Positions 1 to 8,383 of a DNA stretch of 64,000 nucleotides are shown here, piece after piece. Positions within the stretch are counted from its first letter, which is position 1. Every line of letters begins with the position of its first letter. Both the position numbers and the translations under genes were made by a program. The notes beneath the pieces are model-generated. The model was not told the origin of the DNA, did no database searches, and was given only the letters and a program-made list of their open reading frames with translations. The stretch comes from Planctomycetota bacterium. Its GTDB lineage: Bacteria > Planctomycetota > Planctomycetia > Pirellulales > Lacipirellulaceae. The DNA is taken from contig JAJDEF010000016.1 in NCBI GenBank assembly GCA_029259945.1, forward strand, positions 1 through 64,000, written 5' to 3'.

Positions 1-74
1 CGGTTACGCCACCGGGGTTTTTTCCCCTTCCCCGGGGTGGGTTGCCGTGGGCGCCTCCCCCGGGTTTGGGGACG

Positions 75-97
75 CCCCCCCCCCCCCCCCCCCCCCC
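75..97. repeat. Homopolymer run of 23 C
   Basis: An uninterrupted run of 23 cytosines inside a GC-rich stretch. Runs this long are unstable and often miscounted, so its length should not be trusted. It lies near the window edge, next to inverted repeats, so it may also mark a weak assembly point. Confidence 0.9.
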
Positions 98-98
98 A

Positions 99-240
99 TT
101 TACCCCAACGGGGTTACGTCAATCGGGAACGACGCAACCCCGTTGGGGTAGTCGATCGGAGCCGAATACGTCACCCAGGGTAGCCCGCCGGGGGCGGACA
201 ACCCTGGGCTGTGTGACGGAACCGCGTTGCGGTAATCGTA
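99..240. repeat. REP-like block of nested inverted repeats
   Basis: Three hairpins lie close together. Arms 101-120 and 131-150 match at 19 of 20 positions around a 10-base loop. A second pair built on ACCCAGGG/CCCTGGG lies near 174-181 and 203-210. A third, ACCGC-GTT-GCGGT, is at 221-233. GC-rich palindromic blocks like this are interspersed in planctomycete genomes and often appear as spurious small proteins; here 42-248 would encode a 68-residue frame rich in Pro, Arg and Gly, which I do not accept as a gene. That it is a dispersed repeat is inference; only one copy is visible in this window. Confidence 0.6.
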
Positions 241-244
241 TTGC

Positions 245-541
245 CTAACCTGACGATAAGATTTTTTGAGCCATGGCGAAAACGTGCAGGACCAATGTCA
301 ATCGGTCATTGGTTCCGGTGCGAGCATAGATTCGCTTCATGTATGTTCGTATGGTTGGGACGGTCAAACCTAGGGTGGATGCGACCTCTTTGTCTTGTTT
401 GCCGCATAGAATTTGCTCGACGATCCGTGTTTGCTGGGAAGAGAGAGCGAGCCGATCGGCGATTGTTTTCCAGATGGCTTCGTCCATGGGGAGCGGGAGA
501 AGGGTGGCGTTTGAGTCGCCGGTCGGGGGGCGGTTGGGCAT
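245..541 (-). CDS. Small LuxR-type helix-turn-helix regulator
   Basis: The product is about 98 residues and consists almost entirely of a GerE/LuxR-type DNA-binding domain. The C-terminal half has the expected pattern: LSSQQTRIVEQILCG, then KEVASTLGLTVPTIRTYMKR, then an IYARTGTNDR turn before the last helix. No receiver or ligand-binding domain is present, so it is a stand-alone DNA-binding protein of the kind common in planctomycetes. The longest frame begins at a TTG at 577; I prefer the ATG at 541, and an ATG at 487 is also possible. Neither has a strong ribosome-binding site. It is transcribed away from the AsmA-like gene, so its target could be that divergent gene, but nothing shows this directly. 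Confidence 0.75.
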   Translation of the reverse strand: MPNRPPTGDSNATLLPLPMDEAIWKTIADRLALSSQQTRIVEQILCGKQDKEVASTLGLTVPTIRTYMKRIYARTGTNDRLTLVLHVFAMAQKILSSG

Positions 542-577
542 TGCTAGAGGTTCCCGAAAAACAGGGCGTCGAACCAA

Positions 578-972
578 AGCCGCCCAGAGAACCCCTACGA
601 CAGGGCAGACAGAACGTGCCCCGGCCGACGCCCCTTTCGGGACGCGACTTCAAGGCACTGCTTCTATCTTAGGAAATGTCGTAGTTTTCTCTAAAGCAGC
701 AACTTGACGCTCGCGCGTCATTTCAAATTGTACTTTTCGCTTCGTAAGACGAAGCGTCGCCTTCATTATAGATGATCTTTCGAGCAGTGAAAACAGTTCG
801 CCAAAAGGCGAGTCTCGCCCCCCTGACCTCTGCCCCCCGACCTCTTTCCCCTAGTTTGCTAGCATTCGGCGTGTCGTTGTGGTCTGTATGACTCTGCGTT
901 GTTGTTCTAGAATCAGCGGCTTCTGCGCCGCATGTTGGGGGCCTCTGCCAGACATGCTGAGACAAGTTATGG
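578..972. other. Non-coding gap between divergent genes
   Basis: About 395 bases between the LuxR-type gene and the AsmA-like gene. It must hold both promoters. The one clear structure is a perfect hairpin at 738-756, CGCTTCG-TAAGA-CGAAGCG, with no T run after it, so it is not an obvious terminator and could be an operator. A reverse-strand frame at 723-1094 crosses the start of the next gene and looks random. Confidence 0.5.
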
Positions 973-3900
973 ATGGATTCTTTCATGGCAAACAGGAGTA
1001 AACTACGTTCGGGCCACTTCAGACGCCGGTTGATGGTTTTGCTGTTGCTGGTGATTGTTGGAGTCGCTGCTGCGCCGATGATTATTAGCCGCACACCGCT
1101 TCGGAATACGCTGCTTGGCTTGTCGATGTCGGCGGAGGGGTGGCGCGTTGAAAGTCAGGGCGGATCGTTTTCTTGGCTGAGCGAGCAGAGCCTGTCGAAT
1201 CTGTCGATTGTCGATCCCGAAGGGAACCCTTTGCTTGCCGTGGAATCGATTACGGTGGATCGCTCGTTGCTGTCGTTGGTATCTGGCCCAGCCGGCTCGA
1301 TTCAAGTGACGGTCGTCCGGCCGATTCTTTCTGTGGCAACTCGCGAAGAGGGGAGCAACGTCGAGGATTTGATTGCGGGAATAAGCTCGGACGCGGCTGG
1401 CGGTAGCGATGGGGGGGTAGAAGCTGCGCAGCGCGATCTACGTGTTGAGATTGTCGAAGGTGCAGTTCGTGGTTTTGATGTCGCGACGCAACGGCAGTGG
1501 TTGTTGAGTGAAGCGAATGTGTCGACGCACCTGGGTGACGCGGTTGAAGTTAGCGGTGGCGCGAATTTGAGCGTTGACGCGAATCGTCAGCCGGGGCGGG
1601 TGAAGTTTCGTTTCGTGCAGTCGGTTGATGCGCCGTTGCAACTGGAGCTGTTGGCCGAGCGGTTGCCGTTGGGGCCTGTGCAGCCGTGGCTGCGCCGCGC
1701 GTCGCCGGGTAGCCGTGTGGCAGGCGAGGTTTCTGCGGATGCCAAACTGAGTTGGCATCTCGATGCACAAGGGGGAGTGGCGCTGCAGACTTCGGGTCGT
1801 ATCGAGGTCGAGGGGCTCGATGTGGTTGTCGGTGCTTTGGCGGGAGACCGTCTGCATTTCGACCGGTTGGTTGCACCCTGGCGGCTGAGTATTGCGAATG
1901 AGGTAATTTCGATTGAGCAGTTGGAGGCCAAGAGTGAATGGGCAACGCTTTCGGCAACAGGTTCGATGACTTTCGACGAGATTCAATCGTTTCGATTCGA
2001 CCATCTACCCAAGCACAAGGTGGACGTTGGGGGTCATCTGCAACTCGATCGACTCGCGGCGATGTTCCCCCGGACGTTGCAGCTTCGCGAAGGGGTGCAA
2101 ATCAACGCGGGTGAACTGGAATTTACCGCCGCCGCTCGGCCAGGAGCGGAGCGTACGGGTTGGTCGGCGGCAGTGGTTGCGAGAAATGTTTCGGGGACCG
2201 ACGGTCGTCGGCCCATTCGTTGGGAGCAACCGATCGAAGCCTCGGTTGAGTTGGTTGATACTGCGCAAGGTCCACAGCTGACTCAAGTGGCATTGAATGC
2301 GCCGTTTGCTGAGGGGAGTTTCGAGACAACGAACGAGAAGATTGCAGGAAGCTTTCGATTTAATTTGAAGCAACTCTCTGAGGAGCTTGGGCAACTTGTT
2401 GACTTGGGTGATTGGCAGTTTCGTGGCCAGGGTGACGGGGTGTTGTCACTTGCCAGGGAACCCGGCGGAAAGTTTGATGCATCTGCGAATCTCAATCTGA
2501 GTGGTCTCAATATTGCTGAGAACAGCCGGTTGATTTGGGCGGAACCGCATTTGAAGGTAGCGTTAAATGCTCAAGGCACAGCCAATGGTTTCGAGCCTCA
2601 GCAGATCGACGCAGCGACAATACAACTGCGAGGCGCGAGTGAATCGCTGAAGGTGGTGTTACTCGATTCGGTTGATTTTGCTGCGGTTGGTTCGACTTAT
2701 AAATTACGAGTTCTTGGGAACGGGCCGTTGGCGTCGTGGGCAGGTCGACTGCGGCCGTGGATTGCCGAGGTGCCTGCGACATTGGAGGGCGAGGCGTATG
2801 TCAAAGCCACGCTGCATGTGGCGCCGGGCATGGTGCATGTGTTGGAGTCGGAGGGTAGTGTCGCACAGCTGCGTGTTCGGACGGATGCGTTTGCAATCGA
2901 CGAGCCACGCGTGCAGTTTGCTGGCGATTGTCGTTGGGAGGCTGCGAATAACCGTCTAGCGACTCAGGAGCTGCAGCTGATGAGCAGCTCTTTGGCGCTG
3001 CGCTCGCGGGACTTGGTGGTGCAGTTGTCTTCGTCTGAAGCACCGACGGCGCGGGGGCGCGTGGCGTTTCGAGCCGATTTAGAACGGCTTGCCTCAATTG
3101 CCGGACTGGTAGGTCAGCAAGATTCGACTTGGCCGCGGGGAACGATGACGGGAACCATGGCGCTAACGAGTAATCCCCAGCAATTGCAGGCCGAGATTTC
3201 GGCAGGGGTCGAGCAGTTGCAGGTGGTGCGAACCGATGCCGCGCGTGGTGTGGTCTATGGCAATCCCGAATTGGTGTGGGCGGAGCCTGAGTTGAAGCTT
3301 GCGGGGCGAGCGACCTATTTGATTGCAGACGATCGATTGCAAGTCGAAAACGTGCGGCTGGATGGCAGGACGATGCAGCTTAGCGGCAAGGCAACACTTG
3401 ATCGGCCGTCGACCGATCAGCAGCTATGGGCAGATGGGATGTTGGAGTACGACTCGGCGGAGTTTGCGAAGTTGATGGCAAGCTATCTTGGCCCGGAGGT
3501 GCAGGTTTATGGAGATCGGCAGATTCGTTTTCAGGTTGCTGGTCGCTTGTCGTCGGCAGACGTGGCGAGTGCCCCTTTGCATTGGTCACAACGGTTAAAT
3601 GTGACTTCGGATGCCGGTTGGTCGTCGGCATCGGTGTACGGTTTGCCCGTGGGTGCTGGACGCTTGCAGGGAACCCTCGGTGGCGGACAACTGCAGATCG
3701 CGCCGCTTGATTTGGCAGTAGGGCAGGGGAGGCTAACGGCCAGTCCCCGCGCGCTATTGGCCCCTGAACCTGGGTATGTGCTTTTACCTAAGGGGGTATT
3801 GTTAAGCAGTGTAGAAATCTCGCCGCAAGTGAGCGAGACGATGTTGAAGTACGTGGCACCGATCGTCGCAGGCGCAACACGGACTTCGGGAAAGTTTTCT

Positions 3901-4452
3901 GTGGATTTAGAGGAGACTCGAGTGCCGTTGGCCGATCCGAAACAGGCGAGTGTTTCGGGGCGATTGACGGTGCATCGTTTGAACGTATCGCCGGGGCCGA
4001 TGATGGCAGACTTGGTGAGGTTGGTGAAACAAATTAAGACGATCACCGAGCGGAAACAAGTGTTCCAGGCCGTGGGTTCGTCGGGCGGTTCGAATATTTT
4101 AACCATTGAGAATCGGCAGATTGATTTTCAGGTGGCCGAGGGCCGTGTTTATCACCGCAATTTGGAGTTTATTGTCGATGGGGTGCCGGTGCGGTCATAC
4201 GGGTCGGTCGGTTTTGATCAGACCTTGGCATTGATGATCGGGATTCCGATTCAAGAGAAGTGGATTGAGAAAGAACGGGCGCTGCGATCTTTGGCGGGGC
4301 AGTCGATTCAGATTCCGGTTCGTGGTACCTTCCAGAAACCGCGGATCGACGAGCGTGCCGTGGCCAAGCTTTCGCAGCAGCTATTGCAGGGGGTGGCGAC
4401 CGAAGCGATTGGCGGCGAGATAAATCGAGCGCTGGATAAGCTGTTTAAGTAA
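973..4452 (+). CDS. AsmA/TamB-like inner-membrane-anchored protein
   Basis: A 1159-residue protein with one N-terminal membrane anchor (about residues 19-40, after basic residues) followed by a long region rich in beta strands with repeated amphipathic patterns. This layout, and a C-terminal segment of the type 'DFQVAEGRVYHRNLEFIVDG...IPIQEKW...IPVRGTFQKPRID', match the AsmA-like/TamB/DUF3971 group. These proteins are built from repeating beta-groove units and span the periplasm to carry phospholipid between membranes or assist outer-membrane assembly. It stands alone: no tamA or other outer-membrane assembly gene is adjacent. The start is ATG 973; ATG 985 would give a slightly shorter cytoplasmic tail. 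The lipid-transport role is inferred from the family. Confidence 0.75.
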   Translation: MDSFMANRSKLRSGHFRRRLMVLLLLVIVGVAAAPMIISRTPLRNTLLGLSMSAEGWRVESQGGSFSWLSEQSLSNLSIVDPEGNPLLAVESITVDRSLLSLVSGPAGSIQVTVVRPILSVATREEGSNVEDLIAGISSDAAGGSDGGVEAAQRDLRVEIVEGAVRGFDVATQRQWLLSEANVSTHLGDAVEVSGGANLSVDANRQPGRVKFRFVQSVDAPLQLELLAERLPLGPVQPWLRRASPGSRVAGEVSADAKLSWHLDAQGGVALQTSGRIEVEGLDVVVGALAGDRLHFDRLVAPWRLSIANEVISIEQLEAKSEWATLSATGSMTFDEIQSFRFDHLPKHKVDVGGHLQLDRLAAMFPRTLQLREGVQINAGELEFTAAARPGAERTGWSAAVVARNVSGTDGRRPIRWEQPIEASVELVDTAQGPQLTQVALNAPFAEGSFETTNEKIAGSFRFNLKQLSEELGQLVDLGDWQFRGQGDGVLSLAREPGGKFDASANLNLSGLNIAENSRLIWAEPHLKVALNAQGTANGFEPQQIDAATIQLRGASESLKVVLLDSVDFAAVGSTYKLRVLGNGPLASWAGRLRPWIAEVPATLEGEAYVKATLHVAPGMVHVLESEGSVAQLRVRTDAFAIDEPRVQFAGDCRWEAANNRLATQELQLMSSSLALRSRDLVVQLSSSEAPTARGRVAFRADLERLASIAGLVGQQDSTWPRGTMTGTMALTSNPQQLQAEISAGVEQLQVVRTDAARGVVYGNPELVWAEPELKLAGRATYLIADDRLQVENVRLDGRTMQLSGKATLDRPSTDQQLWADGMLEYDSAEFAKLMASYLGPEVQVYGDRQIRFQVAGRLSSADVASAPLHWSQRLNVTSDAGWSSASVYGLPVGAGRLQGTLGGGQLQIAPLDLAVGQGRLTASPRALLAPEPGYVLLPKGVLLSSVEISPQVSETMLKYVAPIVAGATRTSGKFSVDLEETRVPLADPKQASVSGRLTVHRLNVSPGPMMADLVRLVKQIKTITERKQVFQAVGSSGGSNILTIENRQIDFQVAEGRVYHRNLEFIVDGVPVRSYGSVGFDQTLALMIGIPIQEKWIEKERALRSLAGQSIQIPVRGTFQKPRIDERAVAKLSQQLLQGVATEAIGGEINRALDKLFK

Positions 4453-4611
4453 CAGTGGGTGGGATTTCCCGCAATCCAATCCCTTGTGTCTCGCTCGTGT
4501 CCGTAGAAATCGTGGAACAAAAGTGAGACATCTTGTATAGTATGGGTATTGAGTGACGACACGATTTCTTGATTTTACTGTTCTCGTTCATTACCGGTCT
4601 TTGAGTATTCT

Positions 4612-4616
4612 GGAGG
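4612..4616 (+). promoter_or_regulatory. Ribosome-binding site fixing the ParD start
   Basis: GGAGG ends eight bases before the in-frame ATG at 4625. It also lies next to an out-of-frame ATG at 4618, so spacing decides the start. Confidence 0.7.
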
Positions 4617-4624
4617 CATGAAAG

Positions 4625-4870
4625 ATGTCGACGATTCCTGTGGAGTTGCCCTCGGACTTGCTAGATTTTGTTGAGACAAGAGTTGGTGAGGGTCGGTTTG
4701 GAAGCGCCAGCGCCTACCTCGTTGCGTTAGTAGATGCGGCTCGAAAGAATCGATCTGCGATTGAGACTGCCTTGATCGAGGGCATCGAGAGCGGTCCGGC
4801 GAAAGAATGGACGAGTGAGGAGTGGCAGGCCATTCGTGACCGAGTCACTCAACGTCACAAGCAAGGATGA
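4625..4870 (+). CDS. parD: ParD-like antitoxin (ribbon-helix-helix)
   Basis: An 81-residue protein. The start, STIPVELPSDLLDFVETRV, is a beta strand plus helix of the ribbon-helix-helix type that binds DNA as a dimer; 'GSASAYLVALVDAAR' is the second helix. The acidic, Trp-containing tail (KEWTSEEWQAIRDRV) is the usual toxin-wrapping segment. It lies three bases upstream of a ParE-like toxin, the standard antitoxin-first arrangement. Such antitoxins neutralise the toxin and repress their own promoter. A possible promoter with TATAGT at 4536-4541 lies about 85 bases upstream, but its -35 box is poor. Confidence 0.85.
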   Translation: MSTIPVELPSDLLDFVETRVGEGRFGSASAYLVALVDAARKNRSAIETALIEGIESGPAKEWTSEEWQAIRDRVTQRHKQG

Positions 4871-4873
4871 CGC

Positions 4874-5194
4874 ATGGCAGTTCGAATAGTTCGACGCCCA
4901 AGGGCGGCGGCCGATGCGGAAGAGATCGCAGACTACATCGCCGGAGATAGTCTCGAAGCGGCCATCCGATTTCTCGAAAACACGGAAGAGACAATCAAGC
5001 TACTGGCTAATTCTCCAGGTCTTGGAAGTCCATTCAAGGTGCAATATTCTGGTTTCGCGAACCTTAGAAGCAGTCGAGTCCAAGGATTTCCAAACCATGT
5101 GATCTTCTATGTCGAGCATGCAGATGCCATCGAGATAGTGAGGATAATACATGGTGCAAGGGATCTTGACGCGGAACTGCGCAGTATGGATTAG
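4874..5194 (+). CDS. parE: ParE-like toxin (RelE/ParE superfamily)
   Basis: A 106-residue protein with the RelE/ParE fold pattern: RPRAAADAEEIADYIAG, then a helix with 'AIRFLENTEETIKLLANSPGLGSP', then strands ending 'NHVIFYVEHADAIEIVRIIHGARDLDAEL'. The final 'VRIIHGARD' is the family's common C-terminal signature. ParE toxins of characterised systems poison DNA gyrase; RelE members cleave mRNA. Sequence alone favours ParE. Only three bases separate it from the antitoxin, so the two are co-transcribed, and its stop touches the leader of the following peptidase gene. Confidence 0.87.
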   Translation: MAVRIVRRPRAAADAEEIADYIAGDSLEAAIRFLENTEETIKLLANSPGLGSPFKVQYSGFANLRSSRVQGFPNHVIFYVEHADAIEIVRIIHGARDLDAELRSMD

Positions 5195-5199
5195 TGGGG

Positions 5200-6480
5200 A
5201 TGACGATGCGGCTCGTGATGTGGTGTCTGGTGATTTGCTCTGTTCTTGCCGTGTCGACCATTACGGCGGCAGAGCCGTTTCGACGGGTCGATGAGCGACG
5301 TGCTGGGCAGGTGGGGATTCGCAAGGTCGTGGGGCGGCATTTGCAGTTGTATACCGATTTGCCGGCGAGCCATGCGGTCGACGAGTTACCGGTGGTGTTC
5401 GATGCGGCGGTCGAACAGTGGGCGGCGTATTTTTCGGTGCCGTTGTCGCAGGTTGCCGATTGGCGGATGCAGGCTTTTTTGATGCGGGATCGGGCGAAGT
5501 TTGCTGCGTTAGGTTTGATGCCTGAGACACGGCCGGATTTTGTGAATGGTTATTCCCAAGGGCTTGAGTTGTGGATGGACGAGCAGCCGAGCGACTACTA
5601 CCGTCGGCATCTATTGTTGCATGAGGGAACGCACGGTTTCATGTTTAGCCAACTGGGTGGCGTGGGAGCGGGTTGGTACATGGAGGGGATGGCAGAGTTG
5701 CTGGGTACGCATCGTTGGAAAGATGCAAAGCTTACGCTCGGGCACATGCCAACGAGTCGAGAAGAGACGCCCATGTGGGGGCGGATCAAGTTGCTTGACG
5801 AGGCCAGCGAAGCGGGTGGAACTTTGGGGCTCGGTGATGTGATGACGTTCAATGCACGCGAGGCGATGTCTACCGAGCAGTATGCCTGGTGCTGGGCGAT
5901 GTGTAAGTTTCTCGATTCGCATCTGCAATTGCGAGAGCAGTTTCGCCAGCTTCCAGCGCACGTGAACGATGCGAACTTTAATCTTCAGTTCCGACAACGG
6001 TTTCGCCAAGACTGGGCTGACTTGCAGTTTGAGTGGCGTGCGTTTCTGACGGCGCTCGACTATGGCTACGATGCTCGACGGATGACCATTTCGCATACCC
6101 CTTCGGCGAGGATTGAAAGCGAGGATATGGTCGTGATTGCAGCGGATCGGGGTTGGCAATCGACCGGTTGGTTGTTGAAAGCAGGGCAATCGTATCGTAT
6201 TTCTGCGGCAGGTACGTACCAAATTGCCAAGGATTCGCAGCCGTGGCTTTGCGAGCCGGGGGGGGTGACGCTGGAATATCACGCGGGTCGGCCTTTGGGA
6301 ATGCTGCTGGGACTTTTGCGAATGGAAGGGGAGGACGGACGAGTTTCGCCCCTTGCGATTGGCTTGCAAGCTGTCATTAAGCCGCGCAGCGATGCGATTC
6401 TCTACTTGCGCGTGAACGACTCGCCGGCGCGGCTGGCGGATAATAAGGGCGATCTGCGAGTGACCATCGAGCCGCAGTAG
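5200..6480 (+). CDS. Secreted HExxH metallopeptidase-like protein
   Basis: About 426 residues with an N-terminal signal peptide (hydrophobic VMWCLVICSVLAV, cleavage near the following AA-E). The motif HEGTH (about residues 141-145, after HLLL) is a zinc site, and 'GWYMEGMAELLGTH' downstream supplies the glutamate expected of a gluzincin. The context resembles peptidase-MA/DUF1570-like proteins common in planctomycetes. The C-terminal 150 residues are beta-rich and may be a separate sandwich domain. The frame opens at GTG 5194, overlapping the ParE stop, but ATG 5200 or 5206 gives a better signal peptide. A second member of this general type lies at 22903. The substrate is unknown. Confidence 0.65.
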   Translation: MTMRLVMWCLVICSVLAVSTITAAEPFRRVDERRAGQVGIRKVVGRHLQLYTDLPASHAVDELPVVFDAAVEQWAAYFSVPLSQVADWRMQAFLMRDRAKFAALGLMPETRPDFVNGYSQGLELWMDEQPSDYYRRHLLLHEGTHGFMFSQLGGVGAGWYMEGMAELLGTHRWKDAKLTLGHMPTSREETPMWGRIKLLDEASEAGGTLGLGDVMTFNAREAMSTEQYAWCWAMCKFLDSHLQLREQFRQLPAHVNDANFNLQFRQRFRQDWADLQFEWRAFLTALDYGYDARRMTISHTPSARIESEDMVVIAADRGWQSTGWLLKAGQSYRISAAGTYQIAKDSQPWLCEPGGVTLEYHAGRPLGMLLGLLRMEGEDGRVSPLAIGLQAVIKPRSDAILYLRVNDSPARLADNKGDLRVTIEPQ

Positions 6481-6606
6481 CGGCTGGTGTGCCGATTGAC
6501 ACTACCGATGGTTGGCTCGACAATGGTTTCAGGTGCAAAGCCGTGGGGTTGCGACCCCGTGGCCCATTCTAGTAGCGAAAAATTAGAAGAAAATACCGAG
6601 GATTTG

Positions 6607-7875
6607 ATGACCAATTTTCTTGCCGCCAACGATCATGATGTTTGGGCTGCCGTCGCTGACGAAATAGAGCGTCAGCACGATGGTTTGGAATTGATCGCGA
6701 GCGAAAACTATACCAGCCCGGCTGTCATGCAGGCGGCAGGGAGCGTTTTGACGAATAAGTATGCCGAAGGCTATCCGGGCCGTCGGTATTACGGCGGTTG
6801 CGAGCATGTGGACGTGATCGAAAATCTGGCACGCGATCGGGCCAAGCAACTGTTTGGTGCCGAAGCGGCCAATGTGCAGCCACACTCGGGTTCACAGGCC
6901 AACATGGCTGTTTATTTGTCGGTCTTAGAGCCGGGCGATACGGTGTTAGGGCTCGATTTAGCGCATGGTGGGCATCTGACACATGGAATGCGGCTCAATA
7001 TCTCGGGCAAGCTTTATAATTTTGTTAGCTATGGCGTTCGGTCGGACGATCATCGGCTCGATTTCGATCAGTTAGCGGCACTCGCCAAGGAGCACAAGCC
7101 AAAATTGATTGTGGCAGGTGCCAGCGCTTATCCGCGCGAGATTCTGCATGCTCGATTTGCCGAGATTGCTGCCGATGTGGGCGCGAAGTTGATGGTCGAC
7201 ATGGCTCATTACGCCGGCTTGGTGGCGGCGGGGTTGCACGATAATCCTTTGCCAGTAGCCGATTATGTGACTTCAACGACCCATAAGACGCTTCGTGGTC
7301 CACGGGGTGGGTTATGTTTGTCGAAAAAAGAGAACGCGAAAAAGATTAACAGCAGCATTTTTCCCGGTTTGCAGGGTGGGCCTCTGATGCATGTGATTGC
7401 AGGTAAAGCGGTTTGCTTTGGCGAAGCGCTGAAGCCTGAGTTCAAAACTTACGCTAAGCAGGTCATCGCCAATGCCAAAGCGCTTGCCGAAACGTTGACT
7501 AGTGGCGGGTTGTCGCTTGTCAGCAGTGGGACGGACAACCATCTTTTGCTAGTCGATGTGACTCCTTTAGGAGTTGGAGGCAAAGTGGCTGAGGAGGTAT
7601 TGGGTGCCTGCGGGATTACGGTGAATAAAAACATGATTCCGTTCGACCAACGTAAGCCAATGGATCCTTCGGGGATTCGGATTGGTACGCCGGCGCTGAC
7701 TTCGCGTAAGATGGGCGAAGACGAAATGCGCACGATCGGTCAATGGATGCTTAAAGCTTTGCGTTCAGAAGATAACACGGCCGTACACGAGCGGATTCGC
7801 GAAGAAGTTCGTAGTATGTGTGAGAATTTTCCAGTCCCTGCGGCAGCGCTGCATGACTCGATGGCTACTGCTTAG
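6607..7875 (+). CDS. glyA: Serine hydroxymethyltransferase
   Basis: A PLP enzyme that interconverts serine and glycine while charging tetrahydrofolate with a one-carbon unit. The 422-residue product has the family blocks: [56 protein letters not shown] and the PLP-lysine motif [13 protein letters not shown] (lysine at residue 227). Length is normal. The start is ATG 6607, with CGAGGA a few bases upstream; an in-frame extension to 6487 lacks family similarity. No glycine riboswitch is apparent in the 126-base leader. The gene is followed after 40 bases by a response-regulator gene on the same strand. Confidence 0.97.
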   Translation: MTNFLAANDHDVWAAVADEIERQHDGLELIASENYTSPAVMQAAGSVLTNKYAEGYPGRRYYGGCEHVDVIENLARDRAKQLFGAEAANVQPHSGSQANMAVYLSVLEPGDTVLGLDLAHGGHLTHGMRLNISGKLYNFVSYGVRSDDHRLDFDQLAALAKEHKPKLIVAGASAYPREILHARFAEIAADVGAKLMVDMAHYAGLVAAGLHDNPLPVADYVTSTTHKTLRGPRGGLCLSKKENAKKINSSIFPGLQGGPLMHVIAGKAVCFGEALKPEFKTYAKQVIANAKALAETLTSGGLSLVSSGTDNHLLLVDVTPLGVGGKVAEEVLGACGITVNKNMIPFDQRKPMDPSGIRIGTPALTSRKMGEDEMRTIGQWMLKALRSEDNTAVHERIREEVRSMCENFPVPAAALHDSMATA

Positions 7876-7915
7876 GGCTAGGCCGTAAATTTTTCGATGA
7901 AGAGCAGGAACAATC

Positions 7916-8359
7916 ATGAGTGACAGCAAAAAACCACGAATACTGATCGCCGACGACAACGAGGCGAATGTTGAATTGATCGAGGCGTATCTCGGTGGGC
8001 TTGAGGTCGAGACCGCGATTGCTGTGGATGGGCAAGATACGCTCGACAAGGTTGAGTCGTTTCAACCTGACCTCATTCTGCTTGACATTATGATGCCTAA
8101 GCTCAGTGGGTTTGAAGTTTGCCAACGGCTGAAAAGTGATGCCGCGTTGAGCAAGATTATGATTTTGATGGTCACGGCACTCAACGAGCTAGGCGACATC
8201 GAGCGAGCCGTCGAGGCAGGTACCGATGATTTTCTTTCCAAACCGGTCAACAAAGTCGAATTGATCAAACGCGTTGAGAATATGCTGAAACTACGAGGCG
8301 TCAGCGATGAACTAGAGCGCCTTCGTCAGTATATCGAGCAGATGGAATCTTCGCGCTGA
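7916..8359 (+). CDS. Single-domain response regulator (CheY-like)
   Basis: A 147-residue receiver domain with a short helical tail. The acidic pocket is ADDNE near residue 13, the phosphorylated aspartate is D57 in LILLDIMMPKLSG, the switch threonine is T87 and the conserved lysine is K109 in DDFLSKP. The IMMPKLSGFEVCQRLK wording resembles the receivers of PleD-like proteins, but there is no output domain. The C-terminal 'ELERLRQYIEQMESSR' is a likely coiled coil that could bind a partner. AGGA lies just upstream of the ATG. No kinase is adjacent; the nearest are about 18 kb away. Confidence 0.92.
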   Translation: MSDSKKPRILIADDNEANVELIEAYLGGLEVETAIAVDGQDTLDKVESFQPDLILLDIMMPKLSGFEVCQRLKSDAALSKIMILMVTALNELGDIERAVEAGTDDFLSKPVNKVELIKRVENMLKLRGVSDELERLRQYIEQMESSR

Positions 8360-8383
8360 TCGTATCCCTAGTGGGAGGGGCCG

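Noticed and set aside
42-248. A 68-residue frame in the left-edge repeat
   Set aside because: Pro/Arg-rich translation of palindromic repeats and the C run; no ribosome-binding site or family.
723-1094. Reverse-strand frame across the AsmA-like gene start
   Set aside because: Overlaps the real gene start and has random composition and no motif.
5611-6369. Long reverse frame (252 codons) opposite the secreted peptidase
   Set aside because: Shadow of a gene with clear signal peptide and HExxH; its translation is rich in His/Arg/Pro with no fold.
6481-6606. Glycine riboswitch ahead of glyA
   Set aside because: The leader is only 126 bases and shows no tandem aptamer pattern.
6487-6606. N-terminal extension of glyA
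   Set aside because: Not similar to SHMT; the ATG at 6607 has a good ribosome-binding site and fits the family start.
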